The notes: generated from the letters alone by a model not told the origin. 62,035 nucleotides of DNA from Gaiellales bacterium (GCA_036273515.1 DASUHM010000055.1:1-62035); one strand, 5' to 3'; shown: positions 1-7,840, numbered from the stretch's first letter. Made by a program: numbers and translations.

Positions 1-785
1 ACGATCGTGGCCCGCTTGCTCTCGCTGTTGCTGCCCGAGCGGTCGGCCCAGTTCTCCAGGCTGCGCATCCACTCCGGGAGGCCGGCGGGCATGTCGGCGG
101 CGGGGATCTCGACGTCGTCGCCCGACTGGAACGCCGTGCCGTAGAGGTGGAGTGGCGTCACCACGTCGGGGTGGCTGATCTTCGGGTGGAGCGCCTGGAG
201 GGCGGTATTCCAGTTGGCGAGCATCGCCTGCACGAGCGCGTTGTAGTTGCCCCCGGCCGCCGCGCCGGAGTTGGGCGCGGTCGGATGGGTGATGTGCCGG
301 TAGGGGATCGAGGACGTCCCGGAAGGGGCGTGGGGCAGCCAGTGGTGGTAGGCCGTGTCCGCGAGCGATCCGAGGGTCACGATCGCCTCGAGTTGGTTGG
401 CGCCGACGAGGGCGTTCAGCCAGGCCTGGCGGTAATCCGAGATCGCCTGGTCGGAGATGTGGGCGTTGGCCCCGCCCTGGCCGTAGACGCTGTAGAGGTA
501 GGTGTTCACCATCACGTAGCTTCGGGTGATCCCGAGCTTGGCCAGGAAGCCCTGGGTGCGCTGGCCGGCCTCGCCGACGAGGATCCGGCGCGTGATCGCC
601 TCGTGCTGGGCCGGGTCCTGTCCGATCAGCAGCACGCGGGCGCTGCGGTCGAGGCGGCCGCGGTGGAAGAGCGGGCCCCACTCGACCCGGAAGTCCGACG
701 CGGGATACACGTCCCCGCCGGGATAGCTGCGGCACAGCCCGGCCCACGGCTCGTCGCCATAGCCGGGATCGAAGTCGATCGTCAT
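1..785 (-). CDS. Uracil-DNA glycosylase superfamily protein (partial)
   Basis: The gene starts at 785 (ATG, with a GGTGG-type ribosome site just upstream) and runs off the left edge, so 261 codons are visible. Near residue 55 it carries a GQDPAQHE stretch after a hydrophobic strand (RVLLIG), which matches the catalytic GxDP-type loop of uracil-DNA glycosylase-fold enzymes. Further on a VTLGSLAD segment and HITHPTAPN resemble the family's later loops. The family excises uracil or related lesions from DNA. The exact subfamily and substrate cannot be told from this fragment, and the C-terminus is missing. It is divergent from the hypothetical gene at 935. Confidence 0.7.
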   Translation of the reverse strand, partial: MTIDFDPGYGDEPWAGLCRSYPGGDVYPASDFRVEWGPLFHRGRLDRSARVLLIGQDPAQHEAITRRILVGEAGQRTQGFLAKLGITRSYVMVNTYLYSVYGQGGANAHISDQAISDYRQAWLNALVGANQLEAIVTLGSLADTAYHHWLPHAPSGTSSIPYRHITHPTAPNSGAAAGGNYNALVQAMLANWNTALQALHPKISHPDVVTPLHLYGTAFQSGDDVEIPAADMPAGLPEWMRSLENWADRSGSNSESKRATI

Positions 786-934
786 CGGATGCCACCCCCA
801 CCGCGAGAACGCTGTCGGGATCACCCTACGCGGCTCGTACCGGATGGGTCAAACGGCGAGCGCATCGGGCCTGGAGCAGGTATCGTCGACCGGCGCAGGT
901 GGGGCGGGCCGGTCCCCAACCGAAGGAGCGCAGG

Positions 935-1387
935 ATGCCGAGCGAACGATCCGAGCATCACGCCACCCGCCAGGCGCTGGTCGAGGTGTACGACTACATC
1001 AGTCCCGGCACCAACGAGGGCATCTCGTTCCTCGTGAGCCGGCTGACGGACGACATGTTCACCGACTCGTTCCTCGGCGGCGGCGACATCAGCCTCTTCA
1101 CCGCCGGCGGGGCGAGGGGCGTGATCAAGAGCAACACGGGCACCACGGCGCAGATGTTCGAGTCGGGCGGCGGCGCCCCGGCGAGCTTCCCGATCGAGCT
1201 CACCTTCGACCTCAACGACGGCGAGGCGACCGGCTCGTGGACGCTCCCCGACGGCACGTCGCAGACGCCCACCTTCGGGGTGCAGCTCGTCAAGAAGACC
1301 ACCATCCCGGAGGGCCTCCTCTACCTCTTCTGCGGAGAGACGGCGAGCGACGACGCCGTCTACAGCGTCACGCTGCTGCTCATCTGA
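935..1387 (+). CDS. Hypothetical protein, 150 aa
   Basis: I do not recognise this family. The ATG at 935 is chosen because AAGGAG lies 6 bases upstream (923-928); an in-frame earlier start at 899 lacks such a site. The product is soluble-looking and beta-rich, with alternating hydrophobic and charged residues, many Gly/Thr turns and no signal peptide or membrane segment. A WTLPDGTSQTPTFGVQL stretch suggests a beta-sandwich. It ends convergently with the membrane protein gene on the other strand, overlapping it by 28 bases at the tails. It could be a small ligand-binding or structural protein; no function is assigned. Confidence 0.7.
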   Translation: MPSERSEHHATRQALVEVYDYISPGTNEGISFLVSRLTDDMFTDSFLGGGDISLFTAGGARGVIKSNTGTTAQMFESGGGAPASFPIELTFDLNDGEATGSWTLPDGTSQTPTFGVQLVKKTTIPEGLLYLFCGETASDDAVYSVTLLLI

Positions 1388-2043
1388 ACCTCGTTCCCGT
1401 CGGCGAACGGGCGCCTGCGCGGCGGCGGTGTCGGTTCCGCATCGTTCGTGAGCGCCCGCCGCGCGTGCCACAGGCACCAGACGACGAGCGCGATCTGGGC
1501 GGGGGCGCCGACCGCGAGCGAGACCACGACCAGGCCGCCGACGCCGCTCATGAGAAGCGTGCCCAGGCGGAGCGCTGCCGCCGCCACGCAGTAGACGCCC
1601 CACACGACCGACTGCAGCCCGAACTCGCGGCGGTAGGCCCGGCTCGCCCGGAACTCCTCGGGGAACGGATACCAGGCCCGGGCGAACGCGCCGACGAGCG
1701 GCTTGTCGACGGCCGCGGAGACGAGGAAGGCGATCCCCCAGCAGGCGCCCAGCACGACGGGCTGGGCCAGGTAGACCGTGGCGCTGTGCGCGGCCAGGCC
1801 GACGATCGACTGCACGACGATGAAGACGAACGTGACCGCCGCAAGCGCGATGTCGCGGCCGCGCCGGTGCTGCAGGCAGACCACCGCGCCGGCGGCAAGG
1901 CTCGAGGCGACGATTGCGGCGGGCAGGCTGCTCGCGCGCAGCACGGCGTAGAAGGCCAGCACCGGCAGGACGCCCTCGAGCGCGAACGTCGGCAGCCCGC
2001 GCGAGAGGAGCAGCCGCCAGGTCGGGTCGGGCAGGTCGGTCAT
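1360..2043 (-). CDS. VC0807/DUF3159-like integral membrane protein
   Basis: A 227-residue protein with about six hydrophobic segments, including LPTFALEGVLPVLAFYAVL, ATVYLAQPVVLGACWGIAFLV and GGLVVVSLAVGAPAQIALVVW, plus a short Arg-rich tail. It resembles the VC0807/DUF3159 group of small bacterial membrane proteins of unknown function. Its ATG (2043) overlaps the TGA of the PadR gene (ATGA), so the two are translationally coupled, and PadR probably controls this protein. PadR-partner membrane proteins are often efflux or stress related, but nothing here proves that. Its 3' end overlaps the convergent gene by 28 bases. Confidence 0.75.
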   Translation of the reverse strand: MTDLPDPTWRLLLSRGLPTFALEGVLPVLAFYAVLRASSLPAAIVASSLAAGAVVCLQHRRGRDIALAAVTFVFIVVQSIVGLAAHSATVYLAQPVVLGACWGIAFLVSAAVDKPLVGAFARAWYPFPEEFRASRAYRREFGLQSVVWGVYCVAAAALRLGTLLMSGVGGLVVVSLAVGAPAQIALVVWCLWHARRALTNDAEPTPPPRRRPFADGNEVQMSSSVTL

Positions 2044-2564
2044 GCCGCGCGGGCGAGGCGTTCCAGCTCGCGGTCGCACCAGGCGACGCCCCATTCGCAG
2101 TAGTCGAGCGCCCAGCGGTAGACGAGGTCGACGAACGGCGGATCGGGGCCGAGCCCGTCGTCGAGGCTCCGCAGGTACTCGAGCATCTGCCGGTAGCCGT
2201 CCCGGCGGGCGGCCAGCAGGCCGAGGCCGCGGTCGTGGGGAAGGGCGTCCGAGAAGAAGAGCCGTAGCAGCGACTCGTCGCGCAGCTCGACCCGCGTGTC
2301 GGCGCCGGCAAGCCAGCCGTCGAGCGCCGCCGAGCCCGCCGGCGTGATCCGGTAGATCCGGCGGGCACGGCCGCCGCGGGGCGCGTCGTCGCCGGCGATC
2401 CAACCGGCCGCCTCGAGCCGGCGCAGGTCGGGATAGATCTGGCCGTAGCTGGCGGCCCAGAAGTGGCGGATCGTCCGGTCGATCGCCCGCTTCAGGTCGT
2501 AGCCGCTACGCGGCTTCTGGGCGATCAGCCCGAGGATCGCCCACGTGGCCTGGGTGGGTTCCAT
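2040..2564 (-). CDS. PadR-family transcriptional regulator
   Basis: A 174-residue PadR protein. The N-terminal winged helix spans about residues 8-80, with GLIAQKPRSGYDLKRAID followed by ASYGQIYPDLRRLEAAGWI, the classic PadR signature. The rest is a helical C-terminal dimerisation domain rich in Arg, Trp and Tyr (WALDYCEWGVAWCDRELERL). It represses its own operon in most family members. The ATG at 2564 lies about 2 bases from the predicted transcription start (see the promoter entry at 2573-2601), so the message is probably leaderless. It is coupled to the downstream membrane protein gene. Confidence 0.9.
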   Translation of the reverse strand: MEPTQATWAILGLIAQKPRSGYDLKRAIDRTIRHFWAASYGQIYPDLRRLEAAGWIAGDDAPRGGRARRIYRITPAGSAALDGWLAGADTRVELRDESLLRLFFSDALPHDRGLGLLAARRDGYRQMLEYLRSLDDGLGPDPPFVDLVYRWALDYCEWGVAWCDRELERLARAA

Positions 2565-2572
2565 ATCTCGTT

Positions 2573-2601
2573 AAGATATATCACGGTGATACATTTGTCA
2601 A
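2573..2601 (-). promoter_or_regulatory. padR promoter with operator in the spacer
   Basis: Reading the minus strand, TTGACA (2601-2596) and TATCTT (2578-2573) are separated by exactly 17 bases. A perfect inverted repeat TATCAC-G-GTGATA (2579-2591 on the plus strand) fills most of the spacer. The block is strikingly AT-rich against its surroundings. This is the layout of a self-repressing promoter: PadR bound between -35 and -10 would block polymerase. The site assignment to PadR is inference. Confidence 0.65.
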
Positions 2602-2647
2602 GCCGGCGAAGCCCTCGCAGCCGCCGCCTACACTGCCGTCTTCCTTC

Positions 2648-3175
2648 GTGGCCGACTCCGCCGACATGCTGCCGTTCGACGCCGCCGTCCGCTCCCGTCG
2701 CACCCACAAGGTGTTCGGCCGTGAGCCGGTGCCGCGGGCGACGCTCGACGAGCTGTTCGAGCTGGCGCGGTGGGCGCCGAACCACCACCTCACGCAGCCG
2801 TGGCGGTTCCGCGTCGTCGGGCCGCGGGCGCTCGCGGCGCTGAAGGCGGCCACCGACGACGGTGGCGTCAAGCTCGAGCGGGCGCCGACGCTGATCGTCG
2901 CGTCGGTCGTGCGCCAACCGGACCCGGTCGCCGACCAGGAAGATCTCTGCGCCGCCGCCTGTGCGTGCTTCATCGTCCTCACGGCCGCGCACGTGCGCGG
3001 GCTGGCGGGCTACTGGCGGACGCCCGCGGTGCTGCGCACGGAGGCGGGCCTGGAGGCGGTCGGCGTGCCGGATGACGAGCGCCTGCTGGGCCTCCTGCAC
3101 CTGGGGCCGCCGGCGCGCGAGGCGCAGCCGCCCGAGCGGCTGCCGGCCGCGGGATTCGTGCGCTACCTCGACTGA
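2648..3175 (+). CDS. Nitroreductase-family protein
   Basis: A 175-residue flavin-dependent nitroreductase-fold protein. The N-terminal SRRTHKVFGREPVP motif is the usual FMN-phosphate binding SRRS/T..F segment, followed by LARWAPNHHLTQPWRF, the typical A.WAPS..N.QPWRF-type loop. These enzymes reduce nitroaromatics, quinones or act in iodotyrosine/flavin chemistry; the substrate is unknown. Start choice is uncertain: GTG at 2648 or ATG at 2666, neither with a clear ribosome site, and a TACACT -10 box at 2629-2634 would put transcription close to 2641. It is divergent from padR, sharing the 83-base gap. Confidence 0.85.
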   Translation: MADSADMLPFDAAVRSRRTHKVFGREPVPRATLDELFELARWAPNHHLTQPWRFRVVGPRALAALKAATDDGGVKLERAPTLIVASVVRQPDPVADQEDLCAAACACFIVLTAAHVRGLAGYWRTPAVLRTEAGLEAVGVPDDERLLGLLHLGPPAREAQPPERLPAAGFVRYLD

Positions 3176-3204
3176 CCGCCGGACCGGATGGGCATGCTAC
3201 GGGC

Positions 3205-3789
3205 ATGCCGTACACGATCAAAGCGCTCGACGAATCGACGTGGCCCGCGTTCGCCGATCTCGTCGAGCGGAACAACGGAGTCTTCGGCGGCTGCTGGTGC
3301 ATGGGCTTCCATCCAGAGGGCCCTGACCGGGAGTCCGCCGAGTGCAATCGCGACCGCAAGCTCGAGCGCGTCCGGGCCGGCACGACGCATGCCGCGCTCG
3401 TCTTCGACGGCGACGAGTGTCTGGGCTGGTGCCAGTTCGGGCCGCCGGACGAGCTGCCGCGGATCAAGAGCCGGGCGACGTACGAGCGAACCAGGACCGG
3501 GTCGCCGCCGGCCTGGCGGATCGCCTGCTGCTACGTGGGGAAGGGGAATCGCCGCAAGGGCGTGGCCTCGGCCGCGCTCGAGGGCGCGCTCGGGCTGATC
3601 GCCGGCCTCGGCGGTGGCACCGTCGAGGGATATCCCGAGGACGCCGCGTCGGTGCCGGCCGGCTTCCTCTTCAACGGTGCGCTCTCGACGTACGAGAAGC
3701 TGGGCTTCGACCGCGACCGCAAGATCGGCAAGCACCGCTGGGTGATGACGCGCGTCGTCCAGCCGGCCGCCCTAGGGCGACGCCGTTGA
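3205..3789 (+). CDS. GNAT-family N-acetyltransferase
   Basis: A 194-residue protein with GNAT features: a central strand (ALVFDGDECLGWCQFG), then KGNRRKGVASAALEGAL, a version of the acetyl-CoA pyrophosphate loop (R/Q-x-x-G-x-G/A), and a C-terminal YEKLGFDRDR motif typical of the fold. It contains an unusual Cys/Trp-rich N-terminal patch (FGGCWCMGF). The acceptor substrate is unknown. It stands alone between the nitroreductase and a small basic gene, all on the plus strand, with a 29-base gap upstream. Confidence 0.85.
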   Translation: MPYTIKALDESTWPAFADLVERNNGVFGGCWCMGFHPEGPDRESAECNRDRKLERVRAGTTHAALVFDGDECLGWCQFGPPDELPRIKSRATYERTRTGSPPAWRIACCYVGKGNRRKGVASAALEGALGLIAGLGGGTVEGYPEDAASVPAGFLFNGALSTYEKLGFDRDRKIGKHRWVMTRVVQPAALGRRR

Positions 3790-3850
3790 CTGCTTGAACG
3801 GTCGCATCGCGACGTCCTCGGTCGCGCCCATACGACCATACAATTCGGCT

Positions 3851-4126
3851 GTGGCGAAACGCTGGCAGCTGCGGACATGGACGAAGGGCACCGGGGCGTC
3901 GGTCGAGCCGGCCGGCGCGCCCGATCGCCCGCGCACGCGGGCACGCCCGGGCGGCCTACCCGCACTGCCGCCGAAGCGCCCGTGGGCGCACGGCCGGCGG
4001 CGCGCGGCGGCGCCGCTTCCGGTCCAGCGCGTCGAGCGAGACGCCCGCCACCGGCACGCGCTCGGCTACCTCGACGAGGCCGCCCTCGCACGGCTCGAGA
4101 AGCTCGAGGCCGAGCTCGAGCGGTAG
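3851..4126 (+). CDS. Hypothetical small basic protein, 91 aa
   Basis: Unknown family. GTG at 3851 is preferred over an upstream in-frame ATG (3794) because a good -10 box TACAAT (3839-3844) ends six bases before it, the leaderless pattern seen repeatedly in this window. The protein is rich in Arg and Pro in the middle and ends in a short acidic/basic helix (LDEAALARLEKLEAELER) that could form a coiled coil. The N-terminal AKRWQLRTWTKG could be a nucleic-acid-contacting segment. No function is assigned. Confidence 0.5.
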   Translation: MAKRWQLRTWTKGTGASVEPAGAPDRPRTRARPGGLPALPPKRPWAHGRRRAAAPLPVQRVERDARHRHALGYLDEAALARLEKLEAELER

Positions 4127-4188
4127 CCGGGCGGGGATCCCGGACCCGGGGCGTTTGCCCGCTCCGACGCGCGGGTACACGGCCGCGC

Positions 4189-4962
4189 ATGGCCTCCGCC
4201 GTCGTGACGGGCTCCGACTCCGGGATCGGCCGCGCAGCCGCGGTCGCCCTCGCCGAGGACGGGTTCGACGTCGGCGTGACATGGCACTCCGACGAGGAGG
4301 GTGCCCGCGGCACCGCCCGGGAGGTCGAAGACCAGGGCCGGCGGGCCGAGGTGTGCCGGCTAGACCTCACCTCGCTTCCGGATGCCGCCGACGTCTTCGA
4401 CGCGCTCTGCGAGGCGCTGGGCGGGATCGACGTGCTCGTGAACTGCGCCGGAGCAGGCGCCAGCTCGCCGTTCGTCGACGCGGACTGGGACTCCTGGCGG
4501 TCCGTCCTCGACGTCGACCTGAGCGGCGCGTTCCTGTGCGGGTAGCGGGCCGCCCGGCGCATGATCGACCAGGGCCGGGGCGGCCGGATCGTGAACGTCA
4601 CCTCGGTGCACGAGCATGTTCCGCTGCGCGGCTCGGCCGCCTACTGCGCGGCCAAGGGCGGGCTCGGGATGCTCACCAAGGTGATGGCGCTCGAGCTGGC
4701 CGAGCACGGGATCACGGTGAACTCGGTGGCGCCGGGCGAGATCGCGACGCCGATGACCGGGAACGAGGACGTCGACCCCGAGACGATCGAGCGGCCGGGC
4801 ATCCCGATGGCGCGGCCCGGCCACGCCGGCGAGATCGCCGCCGTGATCGCGTTCCTGGCGTCGCCCGCGGCGAGCTATGTGACCGGGACGTCGGTGGTCG
4901 CGGACGGCGGCCTGCTGCTGATGGCCGCGATCACGAACCAGGACGTGAAGCCCGAGCATTGA
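4189..4962 (+). pseudogene. SDR-family oxidoreductase interrupted by an in-frame amber codon
   Basis: Reading one frame from ATG 4189 to TGA 4960 gives a complete short-chain dehydrogenase of about 257 codons. It has the NAD(P)-binding TGSDSGIG loop near residues 7-14, a VNCAGAG motif, catalytic Ser in VNVTSVHEH and YCAAK (Tyr-x3-Lys), and the C-terminal VAPGEIATPM and VTGTSVVADGG. A TAG codon at 4543-4545 breaks it between GAFLCG and RAARRMIDQ, where relatives carry a sense codon (often Gln in this helix, so CAG to TAG is the simplest change). No frameshift is present. Either the gene is recently dead, or the stop is suppressed or a sequence error. The second half could restart at ATG 4561 but would lack the cofactor site. 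Relatives are glucose-1-dehydrogenase or 3-ketoacyl reductase-like. Confidence 0.85.
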
Positions 4963-5109
4963 CTCCGGTTGGAGGAAGAGGTTTGCGGCGCCGGGCGGCG
5001 AGGGTAGGACCGGCGCGGTTGAACCATCAGCTGACCGGAAGCGGCAATCGGCGTGCGGCTGATCGTGCCCGAACCCGACCGACCGGCCGGTCAGAAGGGG
5101 GGGAGGAGC

Positions 5110-5427
5110 ATGACCTCAGCCGCTGCGTTGGGTCTCCAGGCCGGTCTCTCCGAGGTGGTGCGGGAGGCGAACCGCGAGGTGTACCTGCTCGCCGTCGACG
5201 GCGGCGCGAGCCCCGACGAGGAGCTCGAGCTGGCCTGTGCGTGCGGCCATGCCGACTGCGGGGAGCACGTCCTGATCACCGTCGAGCGCTATCTCAGCGT
5301 CCACGCCGACCCCGACCGGTTCGTCGTCTCGCCCGGGCACGCCGACGGCCGCCTGGCGGTGGTCGTCGATCGCGGTGCCGTGTACGAGGTCGTCCGCGTG
5401 GTCAGTGCAGCTCGAAGATCATTCTGA
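5110..5427 (+). CDS. CxCG four-cysteine small protein, actinobacterial family of unknown function
   Basis: A 105-residue protein with AGGAG directly upstream of ATG 5110. Its core is CACGHADCGEHVLITVERY followed by VHADPDRFVVSPGH. I recognise this as a widespread uncharacterised actinobacterial family with the pattern CxCGxxxCxxx(I/V)xxxxxxYxxVHxxPxxFxVxPGH. The cysteines probably hold a metal. Its tail overlaps the convergent RsbW-like gene by 26 bases. The neighbouring partner-switching genes hint at a signalling role but that is only association. The 147-base gap upstream holds a perfect 12-base palindrome (5081-5092) of unknown purpose. Confidence 0.7.
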   Translation: MTSAAALGLQAGLSEVVREANREVYLLAVDGGASPDEELELACACGHADCGEHVLITVERYLSVHADPDRFVVSPGHADGRLAVVVDRGAVYEVVRVVSAARRSF

Positions 5428-5800
5428 CCGAGGTTCCCGGCTCATGCGGGGTGATCTCGACTCGGTCGGCGAGCATGCCGATCAACGGCAGGCCCAGACC
5501 GCCTTCGCCGGGCTCGGCCCGCGCTTGGGCTGCGCCGGTGCCGATCCCGGCATCGCACACGTCGATCACGACCGTCCTTCGGCCGAGACAGACGCCCACC
5601 TCGAGGATGCCGGGATCCCTGGGGTAGGCGTGCCGGACGACGTTCGCGCACGCCTCCGTGACGGTGAGCCGGATCCGGTCGAGATCGTCGTCCGTCAGGT
5701 CGGTGGCCAGGTTGGTGATGCCCGCCCGGACGTACGGCACCATCGCCGCCTCCGCCGGCAGTCGCCACCGGCATCGCGTCTTGACAAGTTCATGCGGCAC
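5402..5800 (-). CDS. RsbW-like anti-sigma factor / serine-protein kinase (HATPase)
   Basis: About 132 residues if started at GTG 5800 (VPHELVKTR); the reading frame is open further upstream to 5896 but that part looks non-coding. It has the GHKL ATPase boxes of anti-sigma kinases: N-box EACANVVRHAY, G1 box DAGIG and G2 GLGLPLIGMLADRVEI. In partner switching such proteins bind a sigma factor and phosphorylate a STAS-domain antagonist. Two STAS proteins lie directly downstream on the opposite strand (5915 and 6713), which supports this role. No sigma factor is in the window. Exact start is uncertain. Confidence 0.8.
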   Translation of the reverse strand: MPHELVKTRCRWRLPAEAAMVPYVRAGITNLATDLTDDDLDRIRLTVTEACANVVRHAYPRDPGILEVGVCLGRRTVVIDVCDAGIGTGAAQARAEPGEGGLGLPLIGMLADRVEITPHEPGTSVRMIFELH

Positions 5801-5914
5801 GTCAACGTGGCTACCCCGACTGGCATCGGTCGAACCCTTCGCCGGAGCGGTATATTTCGGACGCCGGGTTGAACCTCCAGTTCTGCGATCTGCCATTGCG
5901 AGCAGAGGAGTTCA

Positions 5915-6223
5915 ATGAGCCGTTTTGGTGTTTGGATCCACCCGGGGGCGCCCACCAGAGTCGAGGCCTGGGGCGAGCTCTGCATCTCGACCGTGCCCGA
6001 TCTCCAGGCGTGCGTCCTGCGGGCGATCGACGAGCGGCCGGGCAGCCCGCTCGTGGTCGATCTGCGGCGGGTCTGGTTCTGCGATCTGGCCGGCCTGCGA
6101 GCCGCGTGGTGGATGCGGGATCTGGGCCGCTCGGTCGGGGCCGAGGTCGAGGTATGCGAGTCCGCGGCGATCCGCCACGTCGCGCGGCTGGTCGGGCAGC
6201 TCCGCGCAGCCCGCATCGCCTGA
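5915..6223 (+). CDS. STAS-domain protein lacking the phosphorylatable serine
   Basis: A 102-residue single STAS domain with AGAGGAG upstream of ATG 5915. The conserved segment reads VVDLRRVWFCDLAGLRAAW; in anti-sigma antagonists this loop is usually F-x-D-S-x-G-L, and here Leu replaces the Ser that RsbW-type kinases phosphorylate. It is divergent from the RsbW-like gene, 114 bases apart. A non-phosphorylatable STAS protein could act as a constitutive binding partner, or may no longer be a kinase substrate. It is unusually tryptophan rich (WIHPG, VWF, AAWWM). Confidence 0.8.
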   Translation: MSRFGVWIHPGAPTRVEAWGELCISTVPDLQACVLRAIDERPGSPLVVDLRRVWFCDLAGLRAAWWMRDLGRSVGAEVEVCESAAIRHVARLVGQLRAARIA

Positions 6224-6259
6224 GACGACACCTTTCGCTCATCGGGATAGGCTGGGGTC

Positions 6260-6611
6260 ATGGCGCAGACCGACGAGCGTGTCGAGTTCGAGCGACTCCT
6301 CGAGTTCGTCCGGGTCGAGCGGAACTTCGACTTCACCGGCTACAAGCGGTCGAGCCTTACGCGGCGCACGGACCAGCGGATGCGCGAGCTCGGCATCGAG
6401 GGCTATGCGAACTACCTCGACCACCTCCAGGGCGCAGTCCCGGGATCGAGCGGGCCGAGTCGCTGCTCGCCGATCGCTACGGCATCAGCCGGAGGCGCGT
6501 TCACCCTCCGCACGTCTCCAGCCGCTCGAACCGCAAGCTCGCGATGTCGCCGCCCACGTCGTCAACGAGGAGGCCGGCGGCAGAGGTGCTAACCTCGCTC
6601 CGTCCGGGTAG
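6260..6611 (+). pseudogene. Decayed CheR N-domain fused to ANTAR-domain remnant
   Basis: From ATG 6260 the first 57 codons encode a clean CheR N-terminal domain (FDFTGYKRSSLTRR, then GIEGYANYLDHLQ). The frame then becomes meaningless. About 15 bases later another frame reads GIERAESLLADRYGIS (6442 on), then after a frame change GAFTL, then SNRKL back in the earlier frame, and finally RDVAAHVVNEEAGG in a third frame (6540 on). Joined together these pieces spell an ANTAR RNA-binding domain. At least three shifts plus a deletion junction are needed, so this is a dead gene. A -10 box TAGGCT (6248-6253) still sits six bases before the old ATG. It lies between two STAS genes. Confidence 0.75.
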
Positions 6612-6712
6612 AACAGCCTGCCCACGCGGCGCACCGCGTCGCCGCCACGACTCTTCGGGAGGCTGTCGGACTGGCTGAGGAAGGTCGCATCGCCGTCCAC
6701 TACCTGGGGCAC

Positions 6713-7057
6713 GTGCGGGTGGTCGCCCTCGTGGGTGAGCACGATCTCTCGACGGTCGACGCGCTGTCCGACGAGATCGAGCGCCAGTTCGGCACGGCGC
6801 CGCACGTCGTCGTCGACCTGACGAGGGCGACGTTCGTCGACTCGACGGTCGTCTGCGCGCTCGCGCTCGGCGGTGAGCACGCCCGCGCCCGGTCGGCGTG
6901 CCGGTTCGCCGTGGTTGCGGCGCCGGACAGCTTCGTGCACAAGGTCTTCGACATGGTCGACCTGCGCAACATGATGCCGACCTACGAGACGCTCGAGGAG
7001 GCGCTGGCCGACGGGGGGGTGATCCAGGCGCAGACGACCCGGCTCAGACCAGTGTGA
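6713..7057 (+). CDS. STAS-domain anti-sigma factor antagonist
   Basis: About 114 residues from GTG 6713. It has the STAS strand VRVVALVGEHDLST and the phosphorylation loop VVVDLTRATFVDSTVVCALAL, with the expected Asp-Ser pair, so unlike the neighbour at 5915 it can be a kinase substrate. The start is weakly supported (only GGGG four bases upstream); the frame is open upstream into the decayed ANTAR region, so an originally fused ANTAR-STAS protein is possible. The 3' end overlaps the convergent DeoR-type gene by 14 bases. Bases 6612-6712 show no other gene. Confidence 0.75.
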   Translation: MRVVALVGEHDLSTVDALSDEIERQFGTAPHVVVDLTRATFVDSTVVCALALGGEHARARSACRFAVVAAPDSFVHKVFDMVDLRNMMPTYETLEEALADGGVIQAQTTRLRPV

Positions 7058-7802
7058 CCTCGAGGCCGGCGGCCCGGACGGCCTCGACCTCGTCTGGCGC
7101 GGCGTCGCTGTCGGTGATCAGCTCGTCGACGTCGTCGACGCCGCAGATGCGGGCGAACGCCACCTGGCCCAGCTTGGAGCTGTCGGCGACCACGACGACC
7201 CGGCGGGCGCGGTCGATCAGGGCGTGGTTCGTGTGCGCCTCGACCTCGTGGTGCGTGGTGAACCCCTCGCCGACGGAGATGCCGTCCACGCCGACGAGCA
7301 CGAGGTCGAGGTTCAGCGTCGCGAGCGCCCCCTCGGCGAGCGGGCCGACGAGCTCGTAGGACTCGGGCCGGGCGACGCCGCCGGTGACGACCAGCTTCAG
7401 GTTCGGCCGCACCGCGAGCTCGGAGGCGATGCTGAGCGAGTTCGTGACCACCGTGAGCCGACGCCGATCGGTGAGCGCCCGGGCCACCTCGGTCGTCGTC
7501 GTGCCGCCCGTCATCCCGATCGCGGCGCCCTCGGCCACCCGCGCCGCGGCGGCCTGGGCGATGCGCGACTTCTGCTCCTGGCGGTCGGCGCTGCGGTAGC
7601 GCAGCGGGAGCTCGTAGAGCACGCCGTGGGCGACCGCGCCGCCGTGCGTGCGTGCCAACAGACGCTGGCCCTCGAGCAGGGCCAGGTCGCGGCGGATCGT
7701 GGCCGCCGAGACGCCCATGGCGTCCACCAGGTCGCCGACGCCCACGGAGCCCTGCGTGGAGAGCTGCGTGATGATGTGGTTGAACCGGTCGGACTGGCGC
7801 AT
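7044..7802 (-). CDS. DeoR/GlpR-family sugar operon regulator
   Basis: A 252-residue DeoR-type repressor. The N-terminal HTH (residues about 6-55) includes VGVGDLVDAMGVSAATIRRDLALLE, the family signature, and the C-terminal DeoRC sugar-phosphate sensor has GMTGGTTTTEVARAL and VTNSLSIASEL, with the D-x-V-L-V-G-V-D-G-I segment. The ATG at 7802 follows a TAGGAT -10 box (7816-7811) by eight bases, so the mRNA is probably leaderless. It is divergent from the SIS isomerase and transporter genes it most likely controls, with 75 bases between them. AgaR, the regulator of galactosamine genes in E. coli, belongs to this family. Confidence 0.9.
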   Translation of the reverse strand: MRQSDRFNHIITQLSTQGSVGVGDLVDAMGVSAATIRRDLALLEGQRLLARTHGGAVAHGVLYELPLRYRSADRQEQKSRIAQAAAARVAEGAAIGMTGGTTTTEVARALTDRRRLTVVTNSLSIASELAVRPNLKLVVTGGVARPESYELVGPLAEGALATLNLDLVLVGVDGISVGEGFTTHHEVEAHTNHALIDRARRVVVVADSSKLGQVAFARICGVDDVDELITDSDAAPDEVEAVRAAGLEVTLV

Positions 7803-7840
7803 GGGGGCCCATCCTACCCGCGGCCCACGCCCATTCGCTG

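Noticed and set aside
5081-5092. Perfect 12-base palindrome GACCGGCCGGTC before the CxCG gene
   Set aside because: Made only of common GC words; no promoter alignment or repeat elsewhere, so not annotated as an operator.
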